Assembly: GCF_004006295.1 (NCBI RefSeq)
Contig: NZ_CP026095.1
Span: 4,121,501-4,185,500, forward strand
DNA: 64,000 bases
Source: Peribacillus asahii
GTDB taxonomy: Bacteria; Bacillota; Bacilli; Bacillales; DSM-1321
Direction: 5' to 3'
Shown here: piece by piece, positions 8,599-17,288 of the stretch
Layout of the letters: each line of letters starts with the position of its first letter
How positions within the stretch are numbered: position 1 is the stretch's first letter
Notes under the pieces: generated by a model
What the model saw: the letters and a program-made list of their open reading frames with translations, nothing else
What the model was told of the DNA's origin: nothing
Databases searched by the model: none
Program-made: the position numbers and the translations under genes

Positions 8599-9600
8599 AT
8601 GATACTGATTAAAAATTCTACAAAACTATTTGGTATGATTGTTGCACTTCTACTATTGCTAGTCTGTATCGGTATGAGCATTGTTTTTGGTTATACAAAT
8701 ACATCCGTTCATACTGCATATGAAGCATTTACACAATTTAATGATTCGAACGAACATCTTATTATTCAAAATGTTCGCTTACCAAGAGCTTTAATTGCCG
8801 CTGCAGTGGGCGCCTCACTTGCTATGACAGGGATATTGATGCAAACGTTAACGAAAAACCCATTAGCTTCACCCGATATTTTAGGTATTAATGCTGGAGC
8901 GGGATTTGCAGTTGTATTGGCAATTACCTTTATGCATACAGCAAGCTTGCAAACATTTACTTGGATTTCTTTTCTTGGTGCTGGATTTGCAGCCATTGCT
9001 GTTTATGTAATTAGCTCTGCTGGACATGATGGACTAACACCGCTGAAAATCACTCTCGCAGGTGCAGCCATGGCCGCTTTATTTGCTTCTTTTACACAAG
9101 GTATCCTTACAGCCAATGAAGCAGAATTAGAGCAAGTGCTGTTTTGGTTAGCTGGTTCTGTCCAAGGAAGAAAGCTAGAATTATTGATTGCTGTTCTCCC
9201 CTATTTATTGATTGGCTGGATAGCAGCTGTCCTCATTGCACCGAAGATGAATGTATTAGCGATGGGCGATGATGTAGCAAAAGGATTAGGTCTTAAATTA
9301 GGCATTGTCAAAATCGTGGTCGTTGTAATTGTTATTTTACTAGCAGGCGGCTCCGTTGCAGTAGCAGGACCAATCGGCTTTATCGGTATTGTCGTCCCGC
9401 ATGTCGCAAGAAAACTTATCGGAACTGATCATCGCTGGTTGATTCCTTTTGCTGGACTACTTGGAGGTATTCTTCTATTGGTAGCTGATATCGGAGCACG
9501 ATATATCATTATGCCAAGAGAAGTACCAGTAGGTGTTATAACAGCCTTTATCGGGACTCCATTCTTTATTTACATCGCAAGAAAGGGGTTCAGAAACTAA
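8599..9600 (+). CDS. yfiZ: Iron-siderophore ABC transporter permease, FecCD family (YfiZ-like)
   Basis: A polytopic permease with roughly 9-10 hydrophobic helices and FecCD family marks: RLPRALIAAAVGASLAMTG, then [20 protein letters not shown], and GPIGFIGIVVPHVARKLIG near the C-terminus, the coupling region to the ATPase. The frame is open from an ATG at 8551, but those 16 extra residues are hydrophilic. The ATG at 8599 gives a usual FecCD length of 333 aa. Neither start has a strong Shine-Dalgarno site, so the start remains uncertain. The gene overlaps the next permease by one base (TAATG), indicating coupling. It should form a heterodimeric channel with the downstream permease. Confidence 0.87.
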   Translation: MILIKNSTKLFGMIVALLLLLVCIGMSIVFGYTNTSVHTAYEAFTQFNDSNEHLIIQNVRLPRALIAAAVGASLAMTGILMQTLTKNPLASPDILGINAGAGFAVVLAITFMHTASLQTFTWISFLGAGFAAIAVYVISSAGHDGLTPLKITLAGAAMAALFASFTQGILTANEAELEQVLFWLAGSVQGRKLELLIAVLPYLLIGWIAAVLIAPKMNVLAMGDDVAKGLGLKLGIVKIVVVVIVILLAGGSVAVAGPIGFIGIVVPHVARKLIGTDHRWLIPFAGLLGGILLLVADIGARYIIMPREVPVGVITAFIGTPFFIYIARKGFRN

Positions 9601-10655
9601 TGAGTAACTATCGAGGATTTCGAGCTTTCAACGGAAAAGTTTCCTTTTTATTCGATAAAAAGGCAGTTAAAAAAATAGGTATTTTATTTATTCTGACTGC
9701 ATTAATATTCATTATTAGTGCCGGACTCGGCGGGATGGCGATTAGTCCATTAACCGTCCTTCACGTGTTTACTGGCGGCGGAACAGATATGGAAAGATTA
9801 GTAGTCTTAAACTTTCGCTTACCGCGCATCATCATTGCCTTAGTTGCCGGAATGGCATTAGCAGTCGCAGGCGGAATACTTCAAGGAATGATTAAAAACC
9901 CATTGGCATCCCCTGATATTATTGGAATTACAACAGGTGCCGGTGCAGCCGTAGTTGGATTTTTATCGATCTTTAGCGACAAAAATCATTCTTTAACAGT
10001 CAGTATTCAATGGCTGCCGCTTGCTGCCTTCTTAGGGGCGATACTAGTGGGATTTACCGTTTATTCGCTAGCTTGGCGAAACGGAGTAACTCCGATACGA
10101 CTTGTGTTAATTGGTATCGGTATTTCAGCTCTTATGCAAGCAATGACGACTTTACTTATGATACTTGGACCTATTTACCGTGCTAGTGAAGCAAGCATTT
10201 GGACGACTGGTAGTGTAAGTAAAGCTACTTGGGAACAAGTATGGATGATTCTCCCTTGGACAGCTATCTTCTTACTTATTGCTTTTATCTATTCCCGTGA
10301 TGTAAATATCCAAGAGTTAGGGGAGGAATTAGCTGCAGGTGTCGGCAACGCTGTACAAAAAAACAGATTGCTATTATTACTCATTAGTACTTGTTTAGTA
10401 GCTGGCGCTGTTGCTTTCGCTGGAGGAATTGGCTTTATCGGGTTAATGGCCCCTCATATCGCACGGCGTTTAGTTGGTTCTTCTTTCGGAGTCCTTTTAC
10501 CGACTTCAGCCTTAATCGGAGGATTGCTCGTCATGTTAGCCGACCTTCTCGGAAGAACATTATTTTCACCGATTGAAGTACCAGCAGGCGTTTTTACAGC
10601 GGCAATTGGTGCACCGTATTTTATTTATTTACTGTTTAGAACCAAAAAAAGATAA
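9600..10655 (+). CDS. yfhA: Iron-siderophore ABC transporter permease, FecCD family (YfhA-like)
   Basis: The second FecCD permease, 351 aa. It has the same family landmarks: [36 protein letters not shown], and [19 protein letters not shown]. Its hydrophilic N-terminal tail of about 25 residues differs from its partner. Its start codon overlaps the stop of the upstream permease by one base, and an AAAGGGG-type site lies within the end of that gene. The two permeases share clear mutual similarity, as in YfiZ/YfhA of B. subtilis. Acts in the cytoplasmic membrane importing ferric siderophore. Confidence 0.87.
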   Translation: MSNYRGFRAFNGKVSFLFDKKAVKKIGILFILTALIFIISAGLGGMAISPLTVLHVFTGGGTDMERLVVLNFRLPRIIIALVAGMALAVAGGILQGMIKNPLASPDIIGITTGAGAAVVGFLSIFSDKNHSLTVSIQWLPLAAFLGAILVGFTVYSLAWRNGVTPIRLVLIGIGISALMQAMTTLLMILGPIYRASEASIWTTGSVSKATWEQVWMILPWTAIFLLIAFIYSRDVNIQELGEELAAGVGNAVQKNRLLLLLISTCLVAGAVAFAGGIGFIGLMAPHIARRLVGSSFGVLLPTSALIGGLLVMLADLLGRTLFSPIEVPAGVFTAAIGAPYFIYLLFRTKKR

Positions 10656-10668
10656 AGGAGTTTTTACA

Positions 10669-11493
10669 ATGAAAGAAGCCATTCGTACACAAGCCTTAAC
10701 ATTAGGTTACGGTGGATCTACCATTATTCACGAATTAGATTTAAGCATCCCAAAAGGGGAAATCACTGTTTTTATTGGTGGAAATGGTTGTGGTAAATCG
10801 ACTTTATTGCGTTCTATGGCTCGCTTATTAAAACCGACTAACGGTGCCATTCTTCTAGAAGGTGCAGCCATTGCAAAACTGCCGACAAAAGAAGTAGCAA
10901 AGAAGTTATCCATTTTACCCCAGTCTCCAACAGCTCCTGAAGGATTAACCGTTTTGCAGCTTGTCAAACAAGGACGTTATCCGTATCAGAATTGGCTGAA
11001 GCAATGGTCCGAAGAAGATGAAGAAAAAGTAATAAACGCGCTACAAGCTACAGGTATGAGTGAGTTTAAAGACAAACAAGTAGATGAACTTTCTGGTGGC
11101 CAAAGACAACGAGCATGGATTGCAATGACATTAGCACAAGATACAGAAGTCATTCTATTAGATGAACCGACGACTTATCTCGATTTAACACATCAAATTG
11201 AAATTCTAGACTTACTATTTGAACTTAATGAAAAAGAGCAGCGAACCATCATCATGGTCTTACACGATTTAAATCTCGCTTGTCGCTACGCTCATCATAT
11301 CGTAGCTATTCGTAATCAAACCGTCTTTGCCCAAGGAAAACCAGAAAAGATTATCAGTCCTGATCTTGTCAAAAACGTCTTTGACATGGACTGCCAAATT
11401 GCACAAGATCCTCTCTTTGGCACTCCCCTATGTATTCCTTATGGAAAAGGTCGTCGTATTGCAAATAGGATACAACATGTAAATGCCTTATAA
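10669..11493 (+). CDS. yusV: Iron-siderophore ABC transporter ATP-binding protein (FecE/YusV-like)
   Basis: A 274-residue ATPase. Walker A is GGNGCGKST, the Q-loop lies in [14 protein letters not shown], the signature is [13 protein letters not shown], Walker B is [13 protein letters not shown] and the H-loop is MVLHDLN. The DEPTTYLDL form is characteristic of FecE/FhuC-type siderophore ATPases. The ATG at 10669 is preceded by AAAGGAG and lies 14 bp after the upstream permease stop; an in-frame upstream extension to 10573 overlaps that permease and is rejected. In B. subtilis the ATPase YusV is encoded away from its permeases and serves several systems. Here it is in the operon, so the cluster looks self-sufficient. 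Confidence 0.9.
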   Translation: MKEAIRTQALTLGYGGSTIIHELDLSIPKGEITVFIGGNGCGKSTLLRSMARLLKPTNGAILLEGAAIAKLPTKEVAKKLSILPQSPTAPEGLTVLQLVKQGRYPYQNWLKQWSEEDEEKVINALQATGMSEFKDKQVDELSGGQRQRAWIAMTLAQDTEVILLDEPTTYLDLTHQIEILDLLFELNEKEQRTIIMVLHDLNLACRYAHHIVAIRNQTVFAQGKPEKIISPDLVKNVFDMDCQIAQDPLFGTPLCIPYGKGRRIANRIQHVNAL

Positions 11494-11523
11494 TGTAAAA
11501 AGCTTGTCTTTAATCGGCTTACT

Positions 11524-11559
11524 AAAAGAAGCACTGAATGGAGGTTCAGTGCTTCTTTT
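11524..11559. terminator. Bidirectional terminator between the siderophore operon and pnkp
   Basis: A perfect 15-bp stem (AAAAGAAGCACTGAA / TTCAGTGCTTCTTTT) with a 6-nt loop. It ends in a T-run on the plus strand, and the minus-strand side touches the pnkp stop codon at 11561-11559. Confidence 0.9.
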
Positions 11560-14147
11560 TATAACCTTGGGTCAACAGGGTCCGACTCCATTGCTAATGT
11601 TGCAAGTACACATTCATGTACCCGTTCAAGCGATTCCCCATTAACAAATCTTTGTATCCCTTCAACACCTAGTGCAAACTCTTTTAATGCTAATTTTTGT
11701 TTTTTTCCTGTATTTCTTCTCTTCAATCGTTCAAGATTGTTAGGAAATAAATAGTCCATACCATAAATAATATTCAAGTATTTTCGACCTCTTACTTTAA
11801 TCGCTGGTTGAAGCAATTGCCCCCGATTCTCAGCAATGAAGAATTCCGGTTTAATCACAATCCCTTCATGTCCATCACTTGTCATCTCTTCCCACCATTG
11901 AATGATTTCCGCTTCACTTGCTTCATCTCTAATAACTTTATATTCCGTTTCAACAAATATAGTAGAAAGCTCAGCCAATTCTCGATTCACTTCCATATGC
12001 CAAGTATGCGGTTGATTGAAGAAGGTCTGACTGCTATGAGCTAACACATGAAATGGAGCAATTTGAATCTTACTTACCCCGTCAACATCCCAACAATATT
12101 TCTGAAACACTTCTTTAAACGTTTTTGCATGGTCTAGTTTTACTTCATACTCTTGAAGCCATGCCTTTAGCTCTTCATTTGTTCCTGCAACAGCTTCTAA
12201 CTTCCCTTTCAATGTTGCTCGGTCCAATACGGCAATTTCGGCAACATGAGCATATTGATTGCTAATTAGTTCACGCGCTTTTAAATTCCATGGCATAATT
12301 TCTGCATCTAATAGAACAAATTCCGTATTATATTTATCGAAATAAGACTGTAAATCTTGATTCAACCTTCGAACAATCTGATTCTCCGTGGCAGCATCAA
12401 AGAAACGTCTGCCTCTTCTTGTATAGATAGTCCCCAATGTTTGAAATCCCGTATGTTTTTCCGCTGCTGCTTCATTTTTGAATAAAAAGAGAACAGCTCG
12501 ACTTCCCATATGCTTTTTCTCAGCAACCATTGTTGTTATTCCTTGATTTCGATAATAGTCAATTGCTTCTTTCGGATGCTCTAGAAAATCACCTAAAACA
12601 GATGCACTTGGAGTTGGACTCATTGTTGGAGGAATATAGATTAATTGCTCAATCGGAATTGTATCATGTGAAATTGCGTCAATCGCCGGTTTGACAATTC
12701 CTTGCTGAATGCGTACTTCTCCTAATTGTTCCGTTAATACTGAATATCCATTAATAAATTTACCAATGTTCGGTGGGTTCAATCGGTTTGCTTCCCATTC
12801 TACGAGCGGATTATCTGGAGACTGAGCATAATCCTTAGCAGCTTTAACCGATACAAATTCCTTTTCTGGATAACGAAATGCGGTTAGCTTTCCTCCAAAC
12901 ACAACACCTTGGTCAATATTAATAGTATTATTAATAAGCAGTGGCTGCGGTTTTGGATCATGTCCCCAAACAATGAGTGTACTTGTTTGATGGTGGACAA
13001 ACCAATCCTTCCTCTTTGGTTTCCCCTTTTCATCCAATACATCTGTATCTCCATAACGACAAAAATCACTAATATCACGAGATTGCTTCCCAATATATTC
13101 ATCTTTAATCCCGGCATGAGTACAAACTAATGTCGGGACACCATTTTTGGTAAACACATAGTGTGAAGGAGCCTTCAGCAAAAATTCCTTCAAATTCTGT
13201 TTCAGTACTTCCGCCTGCTCTGCTCCATATCCTACTTCGTACTCTTCAAATTCTTGAGCTACCTTTTCATCGCCATGTTGTAACGTCACCTTTTTTCCAT
13301 CTAGCCAACGAGCGATTTTCCAGCCATGATTACTATCAATCATATAGGCGAGTTGATGTTGAACATGATGTAAGAAGAATTGCATCGTATGCAAAGATTG
13401 TGGACCACGACTCATCACATCCCCAATGGACAGAAATTTTCTTCCTTCTGGATGTATATATAATCCATCCTCATTTTCTTGATAACCTAGCCTTTCTAAC
13501 AGTGCAATCATTTCATCATAACAGCCATGAATATCTCCAATAATATCTAAACCATGCTCGGTTTCTTGTTCAATTGGATTTTTCCGTCTCATAAAAGTTA
13601 TATCATTTGTCTCATTAATATAGTAAATTGCCGTATAACCTTCTTTTTTCAAAAAACGTTTTTCTCGCTTAAATACTTGGTCTTGCTGTTTAATCCTTCT
13701 TTTCCCTCGTGGATTTTCCCTTTGTGTATCTCTTGCTAAAAGAACATCTTGAGGAATATCTAACACAAGTGCAATAAGCGGTACATGATATTTTCGCGCA
13801 ATCGCGATATATCTTTTTCGATCATCCGGATGAAGATGAGTCGCATCGACAAACGTCAGTTTATTCAACCGACTCCGTGCTGAAACGACCGAATCTAACA
13901 TCGAAAAGGCTTCTTTTGAAATACGTTGATATTGGTCGAATAGGCCGTCTGCCTCGTCCTTCGGTCTGTTTTGATAATCGATAAACTCGGTATCACTGAC
14001 TAACACTCGAAAATCATCTGAACTAGCTACTTCAGAAGCAAGAATACAATCGTTATCAATCATTCTTTTTAATAGCGTAGATTTCCCACTATTAGACGGT
14101 CCGACAAGTAATACAATTCCTGCATACGGCAGTGTAATTTGCATCAT
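11559..14147 (-). CDS. pnkp: Polynucleotide kinase-phosphatase-ligase of bacterial RNA repair (Pnkp)
   Basis: An 862-residue three-domain enzyme. The N-terminal kinase has P-loop GPSNSGKST (16-24). The central metallophosphoesterase has GDIHGCYDE (204-212), GDVMSRGP (242-249), SNHG (272-275), THAG (343-346) and GHD (395-397). The C-terminal ligase-type adenylyltransferase has the lysine motif KHMG (545-548) and EGIVIKP near the end. Known Pnkp enzymes heal RNA ends (5' phosphorylation, removal of 3' or 2',3'-cyclic phosphate) and, with Hen1, seal them. Two phosphatase motifs are unusual: GDxxDRG has Ser for the second Asp, and GNHD reads SNHG; the other expected ligands appear present. The start overlaps the hen1 stop (ATGA). 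A second ATG one codon later is better spaced from the GGAGG. Confidence 0.92.
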   Translation of the reverse strand: MMQITLPYAGIVLLVGPSNSGKSTLLKRMIDNDCILASEVASSDDFRVLVSDTEFIDYQNRPKDEADGLFDQYQRISKEAFSMLDSVVSARSRLNKLTFVDATHLHPDDRKRYIAIARKYHVPLIALVLDIPQDVLLARDTQRENPRGKRRIKQQDQVFKREKRFLKKEGYTAIYYINETNDITFMRRKNPIEQETEHGLDIIGDIHGCYDEMIALLERLGYQENEDGLYIHPEGRKFLSIGDVMSRGPQSLHTMQFFLHHVQHQLAYMIDSNHGWKIARWLDGKKVTLQHGDEKVAQEFEEYEVGYGAEQAEVLKQNLKEFLLKAPSHYVFTKNGVPTLVCTHAGIKDEYIGKQSRDISDFCRYGDTDVLDEKGKPKRKDWFVHHQTSTLIVWGHDPKPQPLLINNTINIDQGVVFGGKLTAFRYPEKEFVSVKAAKDYAQSPDNPLVEWEANRLNPPNIGKFINGYSVLTEQLGEVRIQQGIVKPAIDAISHDTIPIEQLIYIPPTMSPTPSASVLGDFLEHPKEAIDYYRNQGITTMVAEKKHMGSRAVLFLFKNEAAAEKHTGFQTLGTIYTRRGRRFFDAATENQIVRRLNQDLQSYFDKYNTEFVLLDAEIMPWNLKARELISNQYAHVAEIAVLDRATLKGKLEAVAGTNEELKAWLQEYEVKLDHAKTFKEVFQKYCWDVDGVSKIQIAPFHVLAHSSQTFFNQPHTWHMEVNRELAELSTIFVETEYKVIRDEASEAEIIQWWEEMTSDGHEGIVIKPEFFIAENRGQLLQPAIKVRGRKYLNIIYGMDYLFPNNLERLKRRNTGKKQKLALKEFALGVEGIQRFVNGESLERVHECVLATLAMESDPVDPRL

Positions 14148-15493
14148 TCAACCTCCTTCCTTGAAAACACACACATTTGGGTTGGACAGCCATACTGTTC
14201 ATGCGCTTCGCCAATTCCAATAAACGTTAGCTCATAGTTGCCATTATTTCTATCCACACACCATGTTTGAAATTCTGCTCTCGTCCATTCAAATCGATGA
14301 TCATGATGGCGAATCTGTTCTCCTAGATTATAAACCGCGTTATACTCTTGATTTGGTGTCGTAATCATTAACACATTTGGTTGATATTCATTCAAAATCG
14401 CATCCATCATCTTCGGCAATCGATACACATCAATATGTTCAATCACTTCACATAAAATCATAATATCTTTATTCTTCAATCGTTCATCATAATAAAAAAG
14501 GGAACCCCATAATGGTGTCGGCATCACAAATCCTTCTTGATGACGAACTTTTTCAAACCGCTCTATAGCCTGAAGTGCAGCTGTTTCTGAAGGTTCAACA
14601 GCTAGTACTTCCTGCACTCCATCCACAAACCCTAATCTTAGTGATAACTTTCCCTCTCCAGAACCAAAGTCCACAATCCTTCTTCTTGGTTCGATTCCTT
14701 TGACCATTTCTATAATTTTTTCGTAACGTAAATCATTAAGACGTATTTTCACCGTTTTCTCTTTACTTTCTTCAGATTCTTCTGTCTTCTGAACGATGCT
14801 ATAGACTTCTTTAAAACGTAAAGCTTGGCGTAAAATAAATGATTTCAACGGATGATTTTCCAACCATCCTTCACCATATCGTTCAATCTTCTCGATTTCT
14901 TTTTCATCAATATAGTAATGTTTATAATTATCTAAAACAGGAATTAATACAAACAGCTGACGAAGTCCATGTTGTAAAGTTGTTGAGCCTTTTAACGAAA
15001 TGAATCTCGCTGTACTTTTTTTCTTCAAATGAAAAGAGTAATTCGTTTCAGCGTGAGAAATAGCTGTCTCATACCCTAACGGTTCAAAAAGAGCTCTAAT
15101 CTCTTCATCAGAAAGGGTTGAGGAAACAGGTCCAAATTGGAATTCGAAAGGAAAACAATGGTTAACCCACTCCTTATATTCTTCTTTCGGCTGACCATTT
15201 AGTGCTGTCCCAAGAGCCGGTCGAATAAAAGAACAAAAAATACTACTTACCGCAAACTCCCGATCGTTAATATAATGTGTAATATCATATGTATAAGAGC
15301 CATTCTGCTTCAACTCCAATGAATCAGGTGTGACAAAAATGGTTACATCTAACTCCTTTTCACTACATGCACTATAAAAAAGCCTTACTAAATGCCCCTT
15401 ATGATTCCGTTCATATACATTGTTCGGGTTTTTTGCTAATAAATATGAAATAACTTTCACATTTTCGCCCGTAGCTCGAATCGTTAATTGCAT
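14144..15493 (-). CDS. hen1: Hen1-type RNA 3'-terminal ribose 2'-O-methyltransferase
   Basis: A 449-residue protein with the two-part layout of bacterial Hen1. The N-terminal about 240 residues form the Hen1-L domain that supports Pnkp's ligase. After an acidic linker (TEESEESKEK), the C-terminal methyltransferase begins RLNDLRYEKI, with SAM-binding DFGSGEG (275-281), metal and catalytic motif CEVIEHI (348-354), TTPNQEYN (378-385) and HHDHRFEW (396-403). In studied systems Hen1 methylates the 2'-OH at the broken RNA 3' end before ligation, so the repaired RNA resists re-cutting. It is the first gene of the two-gene operon, overlapping pnkp by 4 bases. No ribotoxin or tRNA gene lies nearby to reveal the substrate. 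Confidence 0.92.
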   Translation of the reverse strand: MQLTIRATGENVKVISYLLAKNPNNVYERNHKGHLVRLFYSACSEKELDVTIFVTPDSLELKQNGSYTYDITHYINDREFAVSSIFCSFIRPALGTALNGQPKEEYKEWVNHCFPFEFQFGPVSSTLSDEEIRALFEPLGYETAISHAETNYSFHLKKKSTARFISLKGSTTLQHGLRQLFVLIPVLDNYKHYYIDEKEIEKIERYGEGWLENHPLKSFILRQALRFKEVYSIVQKTEESEESKEKTVKIRLNDLRYEKIIEMVKGIEPRRRIVDFGSGEGKLSLRLGFVDGVQEVLAVEPSETAALQAIERFEKVRHQEGFVMPTPLWGSLFYYDERLKNKDIMILCEVIEHIDVYRLPKMMDAILNEYQPNVLMITTPNQEYNAVYNLGEQIRHHDHRFEWTRAEFQTWCVDRNNGNYELTFIGIGEAHEQYGCPTQMCVFSRKEVE

Positions 15494-15597
15494 GGGAACA
15501 CTCCTTTTAAAAAAGGTAATAAAAGTAATTATAACACAGTAAAGAAGGGTGAATCATCGTATCTATTTTTAGTGTTGCTATCGTTACAGGCAAGTTA

Positions 15598-15641
15598 AAA
15601 ATGAAAAAACATCAAGTGAATGCTTGATGTTTTTTCATTTT
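15598..15641 (-). terminator. Long hairpin terminator downstream of the amidase gene
   Basis: A perfect 19-bp stem (AAAATGAAAAAACATCAAG and complement, loop TGAATG). It is symmetrical in A and T runs, so it may act on both strands. It lies 110 bp after the amidase stop. Confidence 0.75.
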
Positions 15642-15753
15642 ATCATGAACTAATCCGTCATCTGCACTTTGCACCAACTATCTATCAAGTTGATCTACGA
15701 ATTTAGCTATTTATCAACTATTCAACTACAAACTCTGATAGAACATCATAAGC

Positions 15754-16533
15754 TTAGATGATTTCCACATATCCTGAGTAAGCTGTTATATAATTTCCAC
15801 TCTTTAGCTTGTACATCTTAGACCCATTAACGGTTAATGTGTCAACAACGGTAAAAACTTCCCCTTTCTGTACCTTGCCCACTTTTGCATTCCAATCAGG
15901 CTTATTATAATAGTACAGATCCGGTGTGATGACACGAATGAGAAATGTCGAATCATCTTTCTCATTGCCTTCTTCATCATTGTTTTGATTCTCTTTCAGT
16001 CGAAGATTCAAGCTTTTTGCAATTCCTTCAATATGACCAAGAGCAAGGTCATCCAGAAAGCTGGACTTCTTTAACTTGTTCGCATCATTGGCACGATCAA
16101 TAAAACCATTCTCCGTCAAAATAGCTGGCATCTGTGTGTCTCGCAGCACCTGAAAGTTAGCCATTTTCCGACCTCGATTTCGTAAACTCACATGCTTTAT
16201 AAATTCCTTATGAAAAGCGTCTCGATAACTGACTGTTTTTTTGCTGGCATTTGGATGGATATAATCCTCAAATCCCGTTCCGCCACCGGAATTAATATGA
16301 ATTGAGATGAATAGATCAGCTCCCCAACGATTAGCGTCATCAGCCCGTGCTCCTAAAGAAACTGCCTTGTCTGTCGTTCTGCTCATCCTAACGGAAACAT
16401 TTTCATATCTATTCAATAACCCATCGCGAACTCTTTTAGCAATATCTAACGTCAAGTTTTTCTCTAGCAATCCATTTCCTACTGCTCCTGGATCTGAACC
16501 GCCATGGCCTGGATCAAGATACACTTTTACCAT
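15754..16533 (-). CDS. N-acetylmuramoyl-L-alanine amidase, CwlC-like, with C-terminal SH3-type domain
   Basis: A 259-residue Amidase_3 enzyme that cuts the MurNAc-L-Ala bond of peptidoglycan. Zinc and catalytic motifs are visible: DPGHGG with His about residue 9, Glu of LLEKN, SIHINSGGG, and the catalytic Glu of LTENGFID. There is no signal peptide. The catalytic part resembles B. subtilis CwlC, a mother-cell-lysis amidase made late in sporulation and released by lysis. CwlC ends in SPOR-type repeats. Here residues about 195-259 instead look like a bacterial SH3-type wall-binding domain (PDLYYYNKPDWNAKVGKVQKG). The ATG at 16533 has GAGGTGA upstream. A sporulation role is inferred from similarity; a phage-like origin is an alternative. 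Confidence 0.82.
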   Translation of the reverse strand: MVKVYLDPGHGGSDPGAVGNGLLEKNLTLDIAKRVRDGLLNRYENVSVRMSRTTDKAVSLGARADDANRWGADLFISIHINSGGGTGFEDYIHPNASKKTVSYRDAFHKEFIKHVSLRNRGRKMANFQVLRDTQMPAILTENGFIDRANDANKLKKSSFLDDLALGHIEGIAKSLNLRLKENQNNDEEGNEKDDSTFLIRVITPDLYYYNKPDWNAKVGKVQKGEVFTVVDTLTVNGSKMYKLKSGNYITAYSGYVEII

Positions 16534-16650
16534 TTGAAATCACCTCATTATACCTTATGTTTATTTCACTACATTTGATTAGGCTTCCGGAAATCTTATT
16601 CCGCAGCATTGATAAATCTGTAAAAATATAGTGAACTATACATAACCATG

Positions 16651-16894
16651 AGGCTGTCTAAAAAGTCCGCAAAATAAAAAGGATCAACGAAAATCCAATG
16701 GACAGCTCTATTCCTTTGCTCGATTTTGTCCTTCATGACTTTGATGAAGGACATTTCCCTGGCTGGATTTCTAGAGTTTTGTCCTTAAACACACTTTTTG
16801 AGGATGGTACAAAAGTAATGATCTGAGAAGAATGATTGTTCAATTAAACGGGAGGGCTGCCCCGAAAGCTACTTTCATGACTTTTGGAACAGCC
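16651..16894. repeat. MITE-like dispersed element, copy A
   Basis: About 244 bp bounded by imperfect terminal inverted repeats: AGGCTGTCTAAAAAGTC at the left, and GACTTTTGGAACAGCC at the right. A related copy lies at 39286-39520. The two share internal blocks such as TTCCTTTGCT, GAAGGACATTT, GTCTTAAAC-like and TTTTGAGGA. An internal hairpin (TGTCCTTCAT / ATGAAGGACA) is clear in this copy. It encodes no credible protein. The right end, with CTGCCCCGAAAG, is itself hairpin-forming. It looks like a non-autonomous transposon relic; no target duplication was obvious. Confidence 0.6.
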
Positions 16895-17131
16895 CCAGCG
16901 TCAAAATGTCCGCTCATTATGAAACCTATTATGAATGTGACAAATTTAACACTGGAACGTCGCTTTTTTCTTGATAACAGCACAACCATTTCCGAAGCTT
17001 ATGATTCTATTGTCGGCATTATTTTATTTAGACTGGTTGGAAAACAGCAAGGAAAATAATAACACAAGCATATGGCAACATGGTATTAAAAGATTTGTAT
17101 AGGATGTTGCACACTACATGTGATAAAAAAT
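16895..17131. other. Unassigned intergenic stretch beside repeat copy A
   Basis: Open reading of about 55 codons continues from the repeat on the plus strand to 17059, but it has no ribosome binding site of its own and no recognisable family. I see nothing functional here except that it may be further relic DNA attached to the repeat. Confidence 0.3.
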
Positions 17132-17173
17132 AAGGATAGATAAAGCAGATAATATTCTGCCTTATCTATCCCT
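17132..17173. terminator. Hairpin terminator downstream of hssS
   Basis: An 18-bp stem with one mismatch (AGGATAGATAA, then GCAGA, against TCTGC, TTATCTATCC) around a short loop. Runs of T follow on both strands. On the minus strand it closes the hssRS unit. Confidence 0.8.
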
Positions 17174-17288
17174 TTTTGTACTACATATGACCTCATTTAC
17201 TACCACAACAAAAATTATCGTGTGTTCTTCACCAAAACGCACCATATAGTTTAAGTAGAATCCCTCGCAATCTCTTTTCTACGCCTAC

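Noticed and set aside
13163..13543. 126-codon plus-strand open frame inside pnkp
   Set aside because: Antisense to a conserved catalytic region, no ribosome site, no recognisable protein.
16832..17059. 75-codon plus-strand open frame after repeat copy A
   Set aside because: It begins inside the repeat, lacks a ribosome binding site and contains repeat-derived residues; not a supported gene.
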